From: a virus
Length of the DNA stretch: 64,000 nucleotides
Strand: one strand, 5' to 3'
IMG/VR virus record: IMGVR_UViG_3300020578_000064
Location: 1-64,000 of that record
The notes under the pieces: generated by a model
Database searches by the model: none
The model's input: the letters and a program-made list of their open reading frames with translations, nothing else
What the model was told of the DNA's origin: nothing
In this document: piece by piece, positions 56,866 through 64,000 of the stretch
How the letters are laid out: the number at the start of each line of letters is the position of its first letter
How positions within the stretch are numbered: the stretch's first letter is position 1
Made by a program: the position numbers and the translations under genes

Positions 56866-56978
56866 TGGGCTTCAACGAGAACAGCGAGAAACTCAACGGC
56901 CGCCTGGCCATGATCAGCATCGTGGCCGCGATGGGCGCCTACCTGCTGACAGGCCAGATCATCCCCGGCGTGTGGTGA
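56865..56978 (+). CDS. hli: High-light-inducible protein 2 (short)
   Basis: This 37-residue protein is a minimal Hli: NENSEKLNGRLAMISIVAAM, then GAYLLTGQIIPGVW. The E-K-x-NGR-x-AM core is kept and the second Gly is replaced (AMIS). It overlaps Hli 1 by one base, so the two are made together and could form a dimer that binds pigment. Confidence 0.9.
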   Translation: MGFNENSEKLNGRLAMISIVAAMGAYLLTGQIIPGVW

Positions 56979-57298
56979 CCGGCGTGGACGAGCTCTACGG
57001 CATCTGGTGGCCCCCGGCCGACGCGATGGGCGACCTCGCGGTCGACACCGACTCGCCGGACGGCGAGTGGACGCTCTCCGCGCCCGACGGCACCGAGTGC
57101 GCCGCGTGGCTCGCCCACTACAATTCCACCGACGAACTCAGGGCGCGCTTCAACGAGGCGTTCGTCGCGCTCCTGACAGACCACTTGAACACACTGGAGA
57201 AGCATGGCGGTAAAGTCGAAGTCCCCGACGGGGGCGAGGCTGATCGAGAGCAAACCCAAGAAAACCTGCCTGGGCAGCTCGCACAACACCAAGCTTAG
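56975..57298 (+). CDS. Hypothetical protein
   Basis: The GTG overlapping the Hli 2 stop (GTGA) is used; a further GTG three bases upstream is in frame. This 107-residue acidic protein (GVDELYGIWWPPADAMGDLA, then DELRARFNEAFVALLTDHLN) has no recognised family. Its end overlaps the next small gene by about 95 bases in another frame, a long overlap for this genome. Confidence 0.5.
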   Translation: MTGVDELYGIWWPPADAMGDLAVDTDSPDGEWTLSAPDGTECAAWLAHYNSTDELRARFNEAFVALLTDHLNTLEKHGGKVEVPDGGEADREQTQENLPGQLAQHQA

Positions 57299-57350
57299 CG
57301 CGACGTCCCGCAACGGGAGGAAGAAGCGCTACCGCGGCCAAGGCCGATGA
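57204..57350 (+). CDS. Small very basic phage protein
   Basis: This 48-residue protein (KKTCLGSSHNTKLSATSRNG, then KKRYRGQGR) belongs to a tiny Lys/Arg-rich family found in many T4-like and cyanophage genomes, role unknown, probably nucleic-acid or ribosome binding. It is hidden in another frame of the gene before it and overlaps the next gene as ATGA. Confidence 0.7.
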   Translation: MAVKSKSPTGARLIESKPKKTCLGSSHNTKLSATSRNGRKKRYRGQGR

Positions 57351-57538
57351 ACTACGAGTGCCTGCGGGACGTGGGCGGCTCGGAGGAGTGGGTGTCGTGC
57401 ACGGTCGTCGACTCGTACACCTCGCCCACGCACTGGTTCGTCAGATGCGAGCTCGGGCCCGACAGCGACCACGTCTGGCTGCCCACCGACAAGATCCGGC
57501 GGATCAACCTCGGAAACACCAACGAACCGTCGTACTAG
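57347..57538 (+). CDS. Small hypothetical protein
   Basis: This 63-residue, beta-rich protein (EWVSCTVVDSYTSPTHWFVR, then HVWLPTDKIRRINLG) resembles small phage proteins that repeat such strands. No function. A gap of 54 bases follows. Confidence 0.55.
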   Translation: MNYECLRDVGGSEEWVSCTVVDSYTSPTHWFVRCELGPDSDHVWLPTDKIRRINLGNTNEPSY

Positions 57539-57592
57539 ACTCGCCGGCCGGCCGCTGGCGCAACATACCAAAGACTCGCAAAACAACAAGCG

Positions 57593-58165
57593 ATGAACCT
57601 CTTCGTAGTCGATCGCGACCCGGTCAGGGCGGCAGAGTGCCTGCCCTCCAAGCTTGTGGTCAAGATGCCCCTGGAGACGTGCCAGATGCTGGCCGTCAAC
57701 ATGGGGCCTCTCTATCTCGACTGGGGGCAGCTCCGCCGGAAGGACGGCCTGCCGTACGGCCACAAGGGCTTCCGCAACCACCCGAGCACGGTGTGGGGGC
57801 GCGAGCGGCCCGAGAACGCGGCGTGGATGATAACTCACGGCCTCGCCCTCTGCGGCGAGTACCTCCGACGCTACGGGAAGCTCCACGCGTGCTTCGTCGG
57901 CCTGACCGACGCGAGGCGACTATTCGAGACGAACACGGGCCTCGCCCTCTCGGCGTGGCGCGAGGTGCAGACCTTCGCGCGGGCGATGCCGGAGGAGTTA
58001 AAGTTCGACCGCGCCATCGACGACGTGACTGCGTACCGTCGTTACGTAAATGGGCACAAGCACTACGCAGAGTGGAAACGCCGCCCGGAGGCCAAGCCCT
58101 CCTGGTGGGATGAAGAACTATTCTCCCGATGTCTATCACGGACCACCGCGACCCGTACAAGTTGA
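57593..58165 (+). CDS. Pyrimidine-dimer glycosylase-like protein (Pyr_excise family)
   Basis: In this 190-residue protein NLFVVDRDPVRAAECLPSKL, VVKMPLETCQML and then GFRNHPSTVWGRERPENAAW, CGEYLRRYGKLHACF follow the pattern of the T4 endonuclease V-type Pyr_excise family as it appears in cyanophages. It would remove UV-induced dimers, useful for a phage of sunlit water. The key residues of catalysis are not clearly placed, so activity is uncertain. It overlaps nrdB by 37 bases. Confidence 0.6.
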   Translation: MNLFVVDRDPVRAAECLPSKLVVKMPLETCQMLAVNMGPLYLDWGQLRRKDGLPYGHKGFRNHPSTVWGRERPENAAWMITHGLALCGEYLRRYGKLHACFVGLTDARRLFETNTGLALSAWREVQTFARAMPEELKFDRAIDDVTAYRRYVNGHKHYAEWKRRPEAKPSWWDEELFSRCLSRTTATRTS

Positions 58166-59106
58166 ACGGCTCGTTCGAGTACCCCGAGTACTACGAGCGC
58201 TTCCAGAAGGCCATAGCGTCCGTGTGGAGGCCCGAGGAGGTCTCCATGGCGCACGACGTCTACGACTGGCAGGAGGCCACGCCCGAGGAGAAGGCCGTCA
58301 TCGGCGGCATCCTCCGCGGCTTCACGCAGCTCGAGCTGCACGTCGCCTGCTACTGGGGCGACGTCATCACGAGGCTGTTCCCGAAGCACGAGGTCCACGC
58401 GATGGCGCGGGCCTTCAGCTCTAGCGAGGCCGTCCACGCCGCCGCCTACTCGCACCTGTCCGACACCCTCGGGCTCGACGAGTTCGAGGCCTTCCTCGGC
58501 GACCCCGCCGCGAGGGCGAAGATCGACTACTTCGTCAACCAGGCCGACCCCATCGTCTCGCTGGGCGTGTTCAGCGGCGCCGGCGAGGGCGTCAGCCTGT
58601 TCTCGTCGTTCGCGGCGCTTCTATCGTTCAATCTCGACGGGAGGTTCAAGGGTGTCGCGCAGATCATCTCGTGGTCGGCCCTCGACGAGCAGCAGCACTC
58701 CGACGGCGGGTGCTCCCTCTTCCGCGAGCTCGACCGCGAGGGCCGGGTCACCGCGGAGCAGAAGGCCGCCGTCGTGGCAGGATTTGAGGCGGTCCTCGCT
58801 AACGAGGACGCCTTCCTCAAGAAGATCTTCAACGGGTACCAGCTCAAATGTATCCATCGGGAAGACCTTTGGCATTATCTTCGCCACAGGGCTAATGACC
58901 GCCTTCGCCTGCTGGGCGTTGACCACTCCTTCGAATACGACCGAGCTAAGGCGGACAGCATCCGCCGCTGGTTCGAGCCGGTTCTGAAGGGGCAGGTGTC
59001 CAACGATTTCTTCGCCCTCCAGAAGGAGGGCAGCATGTACGTAGCAAAACCATCACAAGCGTTCGAGCGAGTCAATTGGAAGACACTGGATCTGGAGCTG
59101 GCGTGA
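58129..59106 (+). CDS. nrdB: Ribonucleotide reductase class I, beta subunit
   Basis: This 325-residue R2 protein has ligand motifs TQLELHVACYWG (first acidic ligand Glu), SSSEAVHAAAYSH (Glu, His and a Tyr four residues after His as the radical site), GAGEGVSLF (Glu) and LDEQQHSDGG (Glu, His). It makes the tyrosyl radical that NrdA uses. The C-terminus is WKTLDLELA, where the R2 tail docks to R1. A patch near 58.84-58.96 kb uses T/A-ending codons unlike its flanks. GTGA overlap with nrdA. Confidence 0.9.
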   Translation: MSITDHRDPYKLNGSFEYPEYYERFQKAIASVWRPEEVSMAHDVYDWQEATPEEKAVIGGILRGFTQLELHVACYWGDVITRLFPKHEVHAMARAFSSSEAVHAAAYSHLSDTLGLDEFEAFLGDPAARAKIDYFVNQADPIVSLGVFSGAGEGVSLFSSFAALLSFNLDGRFKGVAQIISWSALDEQQHSDGGCSLFRELDREGRVTAEQKAAVVAGFEAVLANEDAFLKKIFNGYQLKCIHREDLWHYLRHRANDRLRLLGVDHSFEYDRAKADSIRRWFEPVLKGQVSNDFFALQKEGSMYVAKPSQAFERVNWKTLDLELA

Positions 59107-61004
59107 TCGAGGCGCAGGTTCCCGAATGGCTGAACGAGGAGGGCCTCGAGACCCTCTCGCGAGGCTACCTCTACCAGGGCGAAACGCCGCGCGGCATGCA
59201 CCGCAGGCTCGCGTCCTACGCCGCCAAGATCCTCGACCGCCCCGACCTTGAGGCCGACTTCTTCGAGATCTTCTGGCGAGGCTGGCTCGGCCCCGCGACG
59301 CCTGTGGCGTCGAACTTCGGCACGAACCGCGGCCTGCCCATTTCCTGCTATTCGGTCCACCTCGGGGATAGTGTCAACTCCATCTACTCGCACCTCAAGG
59401 AGGTGGCCCAGCTCTCGAAGAATGGGGGCGGTGTGGGCGTCTATCTTGGCGACGTTCGCCCTAGTGGCAGCCCCATCAGCTCCGGAGGGAAGTCGACGGG
59501 CGTTGTCCCCTGGGCACAGCAGTACGATCTTGCGTCGCGTGTTGTCTCTCAGGGTGGCGTTCGGCGTGGCTCATTCGCGATCTACCTCCCGATAGACCAC
59601 CCCGACGTCCCCGAGCTGTTGCAGGCCAAGGACCACTCGAAGGGCGACCCGCGGCGCTTCATCGACTCGAACATCGGCCTGACGGTCACCGACGAGTGGA
59701 TCGAGTCCATGCTCGCCGGCGACGAGGGGAAGCAGGAGCTCTTCAGCGAGGTCCTGAAGACCCGCCTGATCAGCGGTTCGCCGTACATCGTCTACATCGA
59801 CAACGTCAACCGGCAGAACCCCGACTGCTACAAGCAGCGGGGGCTCGAGGTTTCGACGTCCAACCTCTGCAGCGAGATCACGCTGCACACCGACGACGAC
59901 CACACCTTCGTGTGCGTCCTGTCCTCACTCAACCTGGCGAAGTACGACGAATGGCGGGAATGGCGTGGTACGTCCTCTCTCAGCGTGCCGCAACTTTCGA
60001 TCTACTTCCTCGACGCGGTCGTCGGGGACTTCATCCACAAGGCGGGCCGCATCAGGAGCATGGGCCGGTCCGTCCGGTTCGCCAAGAAGTCCAGGGCACT
60101 TGGCCTGGGCACGATGGGCTTGCACTTGCTCTACCAGCGGCGTGGTCTGCCCTTCGCCTCCGACGGCGCCCGTGAGCTCAACGTCGAGGTCCACCGCTTC
60201 ATCAAGGAGGAGGCGGTCAAAGCCAGCCAGCAGCTGGCCAGGGACTTCGGCGAGCCCGAGTGGTGCGCCGGGTCCGGCATGCGCCACACCCACCTGCTCG
60301 CGGTGGCCCCGACGCGCACGAACTCCGTGATCAGCGGCGCGTTTTCACAGGGCATCGAGCCGATCGACGCGAACTACTTCGTGGCCAAGCAGGCCAAGGG
60401 CACGTTCGTCCGCAAGAACCCGATGCTCGAGGAGATCTTCTGCAGGAAGGGCATCAAGGAGACCGTCTGGGATCACATCCTCGAGGAGAAGGGCTCCGTC
60501 CAGAAGCTCGACTGCCTGACCGCCGAGGAGAAGGAGGTGTTCCGCACCGCCCGCGAGATCGACCAGTTCGAGATCGTGAAGCAGGCCGCGGACCGGACGC
60601 CGTACGTGTGCCAGGCCCAGTCGCTCAACCTGTTCGTCGACCCGGAGATCCCGGCCGAGGAGCTGGTCAGGCTGCACCTGGCCGCGTGGAAGAACGGTGT
60701 CAAGTCGCTGTACTACCTCCGGAGCACGTCGCTCGTGGCCAAGAAAGATTCGTCCGCGCCCCGGGCGAAGATAATCACCCGTGACGACTGTCCCTACTGC
60801 AAGAAGCTCAAGGCGCAACTCAAGAGAGACGGCGTCACCTACCACGAGATCGACAGGTCCGTGGTCGAGGAGTTCCCTTACAAGACCGTCCCCCAGGTGT
60901 GGGTCGACGGCGAGCACGTGGGCGGCTACACCGACTACATGCAGAGATTTCATGCTGACAACGGCTCCGGCGGCGAGAATGAGTGCAAAGCCTGTGAGGG
61001 GTAG
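59103..61004 (+). CDS. nrdA: Ribonucleotide reductase class I, alpha subunit fused to glutaredoxin
   Basis: The GTG at 59103 overlaps the nrdB stop. This 633-residue protein has active-site motifs PISCYSVHLGD, SNLCSEI, FVCVLSSLNLAKY and the YYLRS radical-transfer pair, so it reduces NDPs to dNDPs. From about residue 555 it carries a glutaredoxin fold: IITRDDCPYCKKLKAQLKRD (CPYC at 563-566), KTVPQVWVDGEHVGGYTDYM. The usual mobile redox tail ECKACEG (Cys628, Cys631) is kept after this domain, so the glutaredoxin sits between core and tail and could recharge it in cis. Confidence 0.9.
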   Translation: MIEAQVPEWLNEEGLETLSRGYLYQGETPRGMHRRLASYAAKILDRPDLEADFFEIFWRGWLGPATPVASNFGTNRGLPISCYSVHLGDSVNSIYSHLKEVAQLSKNGGGVGVYLGDVRPSGSPISSGGKSTGVVPWAQQYDLASRVVSQGGVRRGSFAIYLPIDHPDVPELLQAKDHSKGDPRRFIDSNIGLTVTDEWIESMLAGDEGKQELFSEVLKTRLISGSPYIVYIDNVNRQNPDCYKQRGLEVSTSNLCSEITLHTDDDHTFVCVLSSLNLAKYDEWREWRGTSSLSVPQLSIYFLDAVVGDFIHKAGRIRSMGRSVRFAKKSRALGLGTMGLHLLYQRRGLPFASDGARELNVEVHRFIKEEAVKASQQLARDFGEPEWCAGSGMRHTHLLAVAPTRTNSVISGAFSQGIEPIDANYFVAKQAKGTFVRKNPMLEEIFCRKGIKETVWDHILEEKGSVQKLDCLTAEEKEVFRTAREIDQFEIVKQAADRTPYVCQAQSLNLFVDPEIPAEELVRLHLAAWKNGVKSLYYLRSTSLVAKKDSSAPRAKIITRDDCPYCKKLKAQLKRDGVTYHEIDRSVVEEFPYKTVPQVWVDGEHVGGYTDYMQRFHADNGSGGENECKACEG

Positions 61005-61728
61005 GGGCTGGAAGCCGCTGAACAGGCGCATGGGCCTGCAGCCTGGCGACTCCCTGCCAGACCGTCGGAAGGACCGGCGCAAGAAGTACCCGCCGCTGAC
61101 CGCCGAGCAGCAGAGGCTGGTCGAGGAGCACCGCTGGATCGCGGGCCGCCTGGCCCACAGCGCGAAGGCGATGACCGGCGGCTACACCGGCTGCTTCTCG
61201 CGGCAGGATCTCGAGTCCGTGGCCTACTTCGCCCTGTGCGTGGCCGCGACCCGGTTCGACCCGTCGCTGGGCTGGAAGTTCAGCACGTTCGCGTGGAACA
61301 CCGCGCGCGGCTACATCCAGCACGCGCTCCGCGACCACAGCCGCATGGTCCGCGTCCCGCGCTGGATCATGCCGATCCGGGCGGAGGTGCGGCAGATGCT
61401 CGTCGACGGCTCGACCTACGACGAGATCGGCGAGGAGCTCGGCCTGACGCACCAGCAGGTGCTCATGTGCGAGGAGTCTTGGCAGGAGATCCACTCCTCC
61501 TACGACCACACACCCGACGAGTGGCGCCCGAAGGAGTTCATCTACGAGATCGACGAGGCCCGCGCCATGATCGGCGAGGAGGTGCTCCAGGCGCTAGGGA
61601 ACCTGCCCGACCAGGACCTCGAGCTGCTGCTCGCGCACGTCGAGGGCCTGCTCGAGGACGAGCGGGAGATCGCCAGGGCCGACGAGCTGCTCAAGTACCT
61701 GCGGGCGATCGTCGCCGAGCACGGGTAA
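60979..61728 (+). CDS. Sigma-70-family factor 2
   Basis: The ATG at 60979 lies 26 bases inside the nrdA end. This 249-residue protein has region-2 features SRQDLESVAYFALCVAATRF, DPSLGWKFSTFAWNTARGYI, QHALRDHSRMVRVPRWI and a helix-turn-helix TYDEIGEELGLTHQQVLMCE. It is a second sigma-like protein, distinct from that at 54362. The C-terminal 80 residues are acidic helix. It may act in a different stage of infection. Confidence 0.75.
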   Translation: MSAKPVRGRGWKPLNRRMGLQPGDSLPDRRKDRRKKYPPLTAEQQRLVEEHRWIAGRLAHSAKAMTGGYTGCFSRQDLESVAYFALCVAATRFDPSLGWKFSTFAWNTARGYIQHALRDHSRMVRVPRWIMPIRAEVRQMLVDGSTYDEIGEELGLTHQQVLMCEESWQEIHSSYDHTPDEWRPKEFIYEIDEARAMIGEEVLQALGNLPDQDLELLLAHVEGLLEDEREIARADELLKYLRAIVAEHG

Positions 61729-61827
61729 GAACTCGCGTCGCCGGGCCCGCCCCGTCGGCGCTAAAGCATTGGAAACAGGGCCCGCCCGCCGGGTAAAACC
61801 CCCACAAATAGAGGCATCCGCACGCTG
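61723..61827 (+). promoter_or_regulatory. Gap with two GGGTAA boxes and a repeat
   Basis: GGGTAAGA (61723-61730) includes the stop of sigma 2 and GGGTAAAA (61791-61798) lies 29 bases before the fibre ATG. GGGCCCGCC occurs at 61743 and again at 61779. No clear terminator with T-run is present. Nothing else is seen in the gap. Confidence 0.4.
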
Positions 61828-64000
61828 ATGGCGACTGTACGCATCTCTCAATTAACCGCAATCACGGCGCCCACGGATGATGACGTACTCATCATCAACG
61901 ACGCCGACACGAACACGCGAAAGATCACGTTCGCGAACCTGACCCAGAACCTGGTCAACACCACCGCCGCGACCCAGACCAAGTCCGGCGCGTTCACGGT
62001 CAACGGGACGCTGACCGCGGGCGGCAACTTCGTCGTAGACACCAATACCTTCTTCGTCGACGCCACCTCGAACCGCGTCGGCGTGCGGACGATCTCGCCG
62101 AACACCGAGCTCGACATCGACGGCACGGTCCACATCCGCAACAGCAACACGCTGCAGTTCGGCGACGCCAACGACTCCAACTACGTGAGCCTGGGCGCCC
62201 CCAGCGTGATCGCCGCCAACTTTGCGCTTACCCTCCCGGCCGCGCTGCCCTCGGCGAACAACCTCGTCTGGTCCAGCAACTCCGGTCAGCTCGGCTACAC
62301 CGCCGGCATCGCCTACGACAGCGGCACCCAGGCGATGAGCCTCGGCCAGGCTTACTTCACCAACCAGGGCTCGGTCCGCTTCTACGAGCAGAGCGTCAAC
62401 GGCTCCGATTACGTGGGCTTCACCGCCCCGGCCAACCTCTCCTCGACCACGGGCTACACGCTCCCCTCGACGTACCCCGCCGCCAGCGGCCACGTTCTCG
62501 CCTCCACGACCGGCGGCGTCCTCTCCTGGGTCAGCAACGGTGCCGGCGCGGCCGGCAACGCCGGCGACGTGCAGTTCAGCGACGGCGCCACGCTGACCGC
62601 CAACAGCAACTTCAACTTCAACAACGGCAGCCAGACCCTCAGCGTGCCGAACGTGAGCGTCGGCGCCCTGCTCGAGGCCAACGGCAACGTCTACCTCGGC
62701 AACAGCTCCGGCGACGACATCCAGGTCAACGGCTCGATCGCGACCGACGTGCTGCCCAAGACCACGGGCACCCTGGACCTCGGCTCCAACCTGCTCCACT
62801 ACGCGCAGGCCCACGTCGACGACCTCTACGTCTACGGCAGCGTCGAGCTCGGCAACGCGCTGAGCGACACCGTCGGGATCAACGGCGTGGTCGACTCCAA
62901 CATCGTCCCCGACGCCTCGCTCTCGCGCAACCTGGGCTCGCTGACGAACTACTGGAACACGCTGTACCTCCAGACGCTCGAGCTCGCCGGCAACGCGACC
63001 CTCGGCAATAACGCGGGCGACCTGATCACCTTCAACGGCGAGATCACCGGCAACCTGATCCCGAACACGACGAACACGATAAGCCTGGGCAGCGCGACGC
63101 GCATCCTGGCGAACGTCCACACGAACCAGCTGAGCACCTACGGCACCACAACCCTCGGCGATACGAACGCCGACTCCGTCGTGATCAACGGTGTGCTCCA
63201 GAGCAACCTGGTTCCCTCCGGCTCGTTCACCCTCGGCACCACGGGCAGCCGCTGGTCACAGGTGAACGCCGCCTCCGGCGACTTCTCCGGCACCGTGGCG
63301 GCCAACGCCATCAACGTCACATCCCAGATCGACCTCGGCACGTCGCTGATCAGGCCGGTCGCCCCGAGCAGCCACGGCCCCGGGCCCCTCACCAACGAGG
63401 TGGTGTTCGAGTTCAACGCCGCCACCGGCCAGGGCGCCATCGTCGAGTGCCTGCTGGTGGACTCGGCCAACAACGACGTCTACATGGCGACGTTCACGAT
63501 CCTGCACGACGGCGCGTCGGCCTACATCTCCAGCGGCTCCGGCGTCATCGCCGACGGCTGGGGCGGCACAAACCCGACCTTCAACGCCAACTACAGCGCG
63601 GGCACGGGCCCCGGCGGCGCCGACATGCTGCAGCTGCGCTGCTCCACGGCGGATGCCATCAGCTACAGCTTCGCCGGAAGCGTGCGCATCTTCGACGGCC
63701 TCGTCGGCCCCGCGATCACGATCGTGACGCAGCCTGTGAACGTGTCGATCGTCGAGGGCGACGTCCCGGCCGTGTTCAACACGACCGCCATCACCAACGA
63801 CAGCGGCACGATCAGCTACCAATGGCAGGTTGACGACGGCGTCAACCCGATCACCAACCTGACGAACGTCGCGCCGTACTCCAACGTCACCACCTCCGTG
63901 CTGACCGTGACGACTACGAGCACCGCGGAGAACGGCTACCAGTACCGCTGCCGCGTGTCGAGCAGTGGCACCGCGTCGCCCGCGTTCACGAACCTCGTGA
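61828..64000 (+). CDS. Large fibre protein with Ig-like domain (runs off window)
   Basis: The frame from ATG 61828 is open to the last base, at least 724 residues. It starts MATVRISQLTAITAPTDDDV, then a signature DADTNTRKITFANLTQN, several shaft units (GNLIPNTTNTISLGS, GVVDSNIVPDASLSRNLGS), the RFYEQ / YVGFTAP module of the other fibres, and GDVQFSDGATLTANSNF. The C-terminal part from about residue 630 (ITIVTQPVNVSIVEGD, ISYQWQVDDG, ENGYQYRCRVSSSG) is an Ig-like fold, common in phage surface proteins that bind cell glycans. It begins a third fibre group. The end is outside the window. Confidence 0.75.
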   Translation, partial: MATVRISQLTAITAPTDDDVLIINDADTNTRKITFANLTQNLVNTTAATQTKSGAFTVNGTLTAGGNFVVDTNTFFVDATSNRVGVRTISPNTELDIDGTVHIRNSNTLQFGDANDSNYVSLGAPSVIAANFALTLPAALPSANNLVWSSNSGQLGYTAGIAYDSGTQAMSLGQAYFTNQGSVRFYEQSVNGSDYVGFTAPANLSSTTGYTLPSTYPAASGHVLASTTGGVLSWVSNGAGAAGNAGDVQFSDGATLTANSNFNFNNGSQTLSVPNVSVGALLEANGNVYLGNSSGDDIQVNGSIATDVLPKTTGTLDLGSNLLHYAQAHVDDLYVYGSVELGNALSDTVGINGVVDSNIVPDASLSRNLGSLTNYWNTLYLQTLELAGNATLGNNAGDLITFNGEITGNLIPNTTNTISLGSATRILANVHTNQLSTYGTTTLGDTNADSVVINGVLQSNLVPSGSFTLGTTGSRWSQVNAASGDFSGTVAANAINVTSQIDLGTSLIRPVAPSSHGPGPLTNEVVFEFNAATGQGAIVECLLVDSANNDVYMATFTILHDGASAYISSGSGVIADGWGGTNPTFNANYSAGTGPGGADMLQLRCSTADAISYSFAGSVRIFDGLVGPAITIVTQPVNVSIVEGDVPAVFNTTAITNDSGTISYQWQVDDGVNPITNLTNVAPYSNVTTSVLTVTTTSTAENGYQYRCRVSSSGTASPAFTNLV

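Noticed and set aside
1-64000. tRNA genes, CRISPR arrays, insertion sequences, integrase or attachment sites
   Set aside because: None was seen on reading; no cloverleaf ending in CCA, no regular spacer-repeat pattern and no transposase or integrase motif.

Overview
The window is a GC-rich, densely packed piece of a tailed double-stranded DNA phage genome. Almost every gene reads rightward, with stop and start codons overlapping as ATGA, GTGA or TGATG. The likely host is a picocyanobacterium (Synechococcus/Cyanobium type): there are two high-light-inducible proteins, a porin with an S-layer-homology domain as in cyanobacterial SomA/OprB, flavin-dependent halogenases, a PhoH-like ATPase, ThyX, NrdA/NrdB and a large family of cyanophage-type fibre proteins. 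The high GC suggests a high-GC host, but that is an inference. No tRNA, CRISPR, integrase or insertion sequence was seen. Both window ends cut through a gene. Portal, capsid and protease genes are not in the window and probably lie to the left.

Layout. 1-9.0 kb: a gp36/DUF1320-like head-tail protein, seven fibre or virion-surface proteins and a putative tail-completion protein. 9.0-12.2 kb: three small genes, large terminase and PhoH. 12.2-21.4 kb: an unusual cassette of proteins that share a short two-cysteine N-terminal module (C-x-R-x-DGS-x-YGT-x-GQCRKG or a variant) joined to different C-terminal parts: three protein-kinase-like domains, an HNH-like nuclease and several basic coiled-coil proteins. 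Two of the kinase genes are each followed by a roughly 50-residue paralogous small protein. 21.4-24.9 kb: a hyperacidic protein, small membrane proteins, and DUF6496- and DUF5824-like proteins linked by a candidate -1 frameshift site. 24.9-33.9 kb: a second fibre cluster with a fibre-assembly chaperone. 33.9-39.7 kb: the only leftward gene, a DnaQ-like exonuclease, halogenase 1, ThyX and a FEN-like nuclease. 39.7-46.3 kb: tail tube/baseplate-like protein, tape measure and baseplate hub. 46.4-51.1 kb: an SSB-like protein, halogenase 2 and a helicase. 51.1-61.7 kb: nucleotide metabolism (ThyA-like domain, MazG/dUTPase-like, dCMP deaminase, NrdB, NrdA fused to glutaredoxin), two sigma-like factors, thioredoxin-like protein, porin, histone-H1-like protein, two Hli and a pyrimidine-dimer-glycosylase-like protein. 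61.8 kb to the end: a further fibre gene with an Ig-like domain, running off the window.

How the parts fit. The lytic programme can be read as host takeover (sigma-like factors, possible kinase effectors), maintenance of photosynthetic membranes (Hli), recycling of host nucleotides (ThyX, dCMP deaminase, class I RNR with its own redox domain), replication (helicase, SSB-like, exonucleases) and a virion with many interchangeable fibres. The strongest candidate for an undescribed system is the tagged cassette at 12.2-21.4 kb. I propose, as inference, that the shared N-terminal module marks proteins for the capsid so that kinases and a nuclease are delivered with the DNA.
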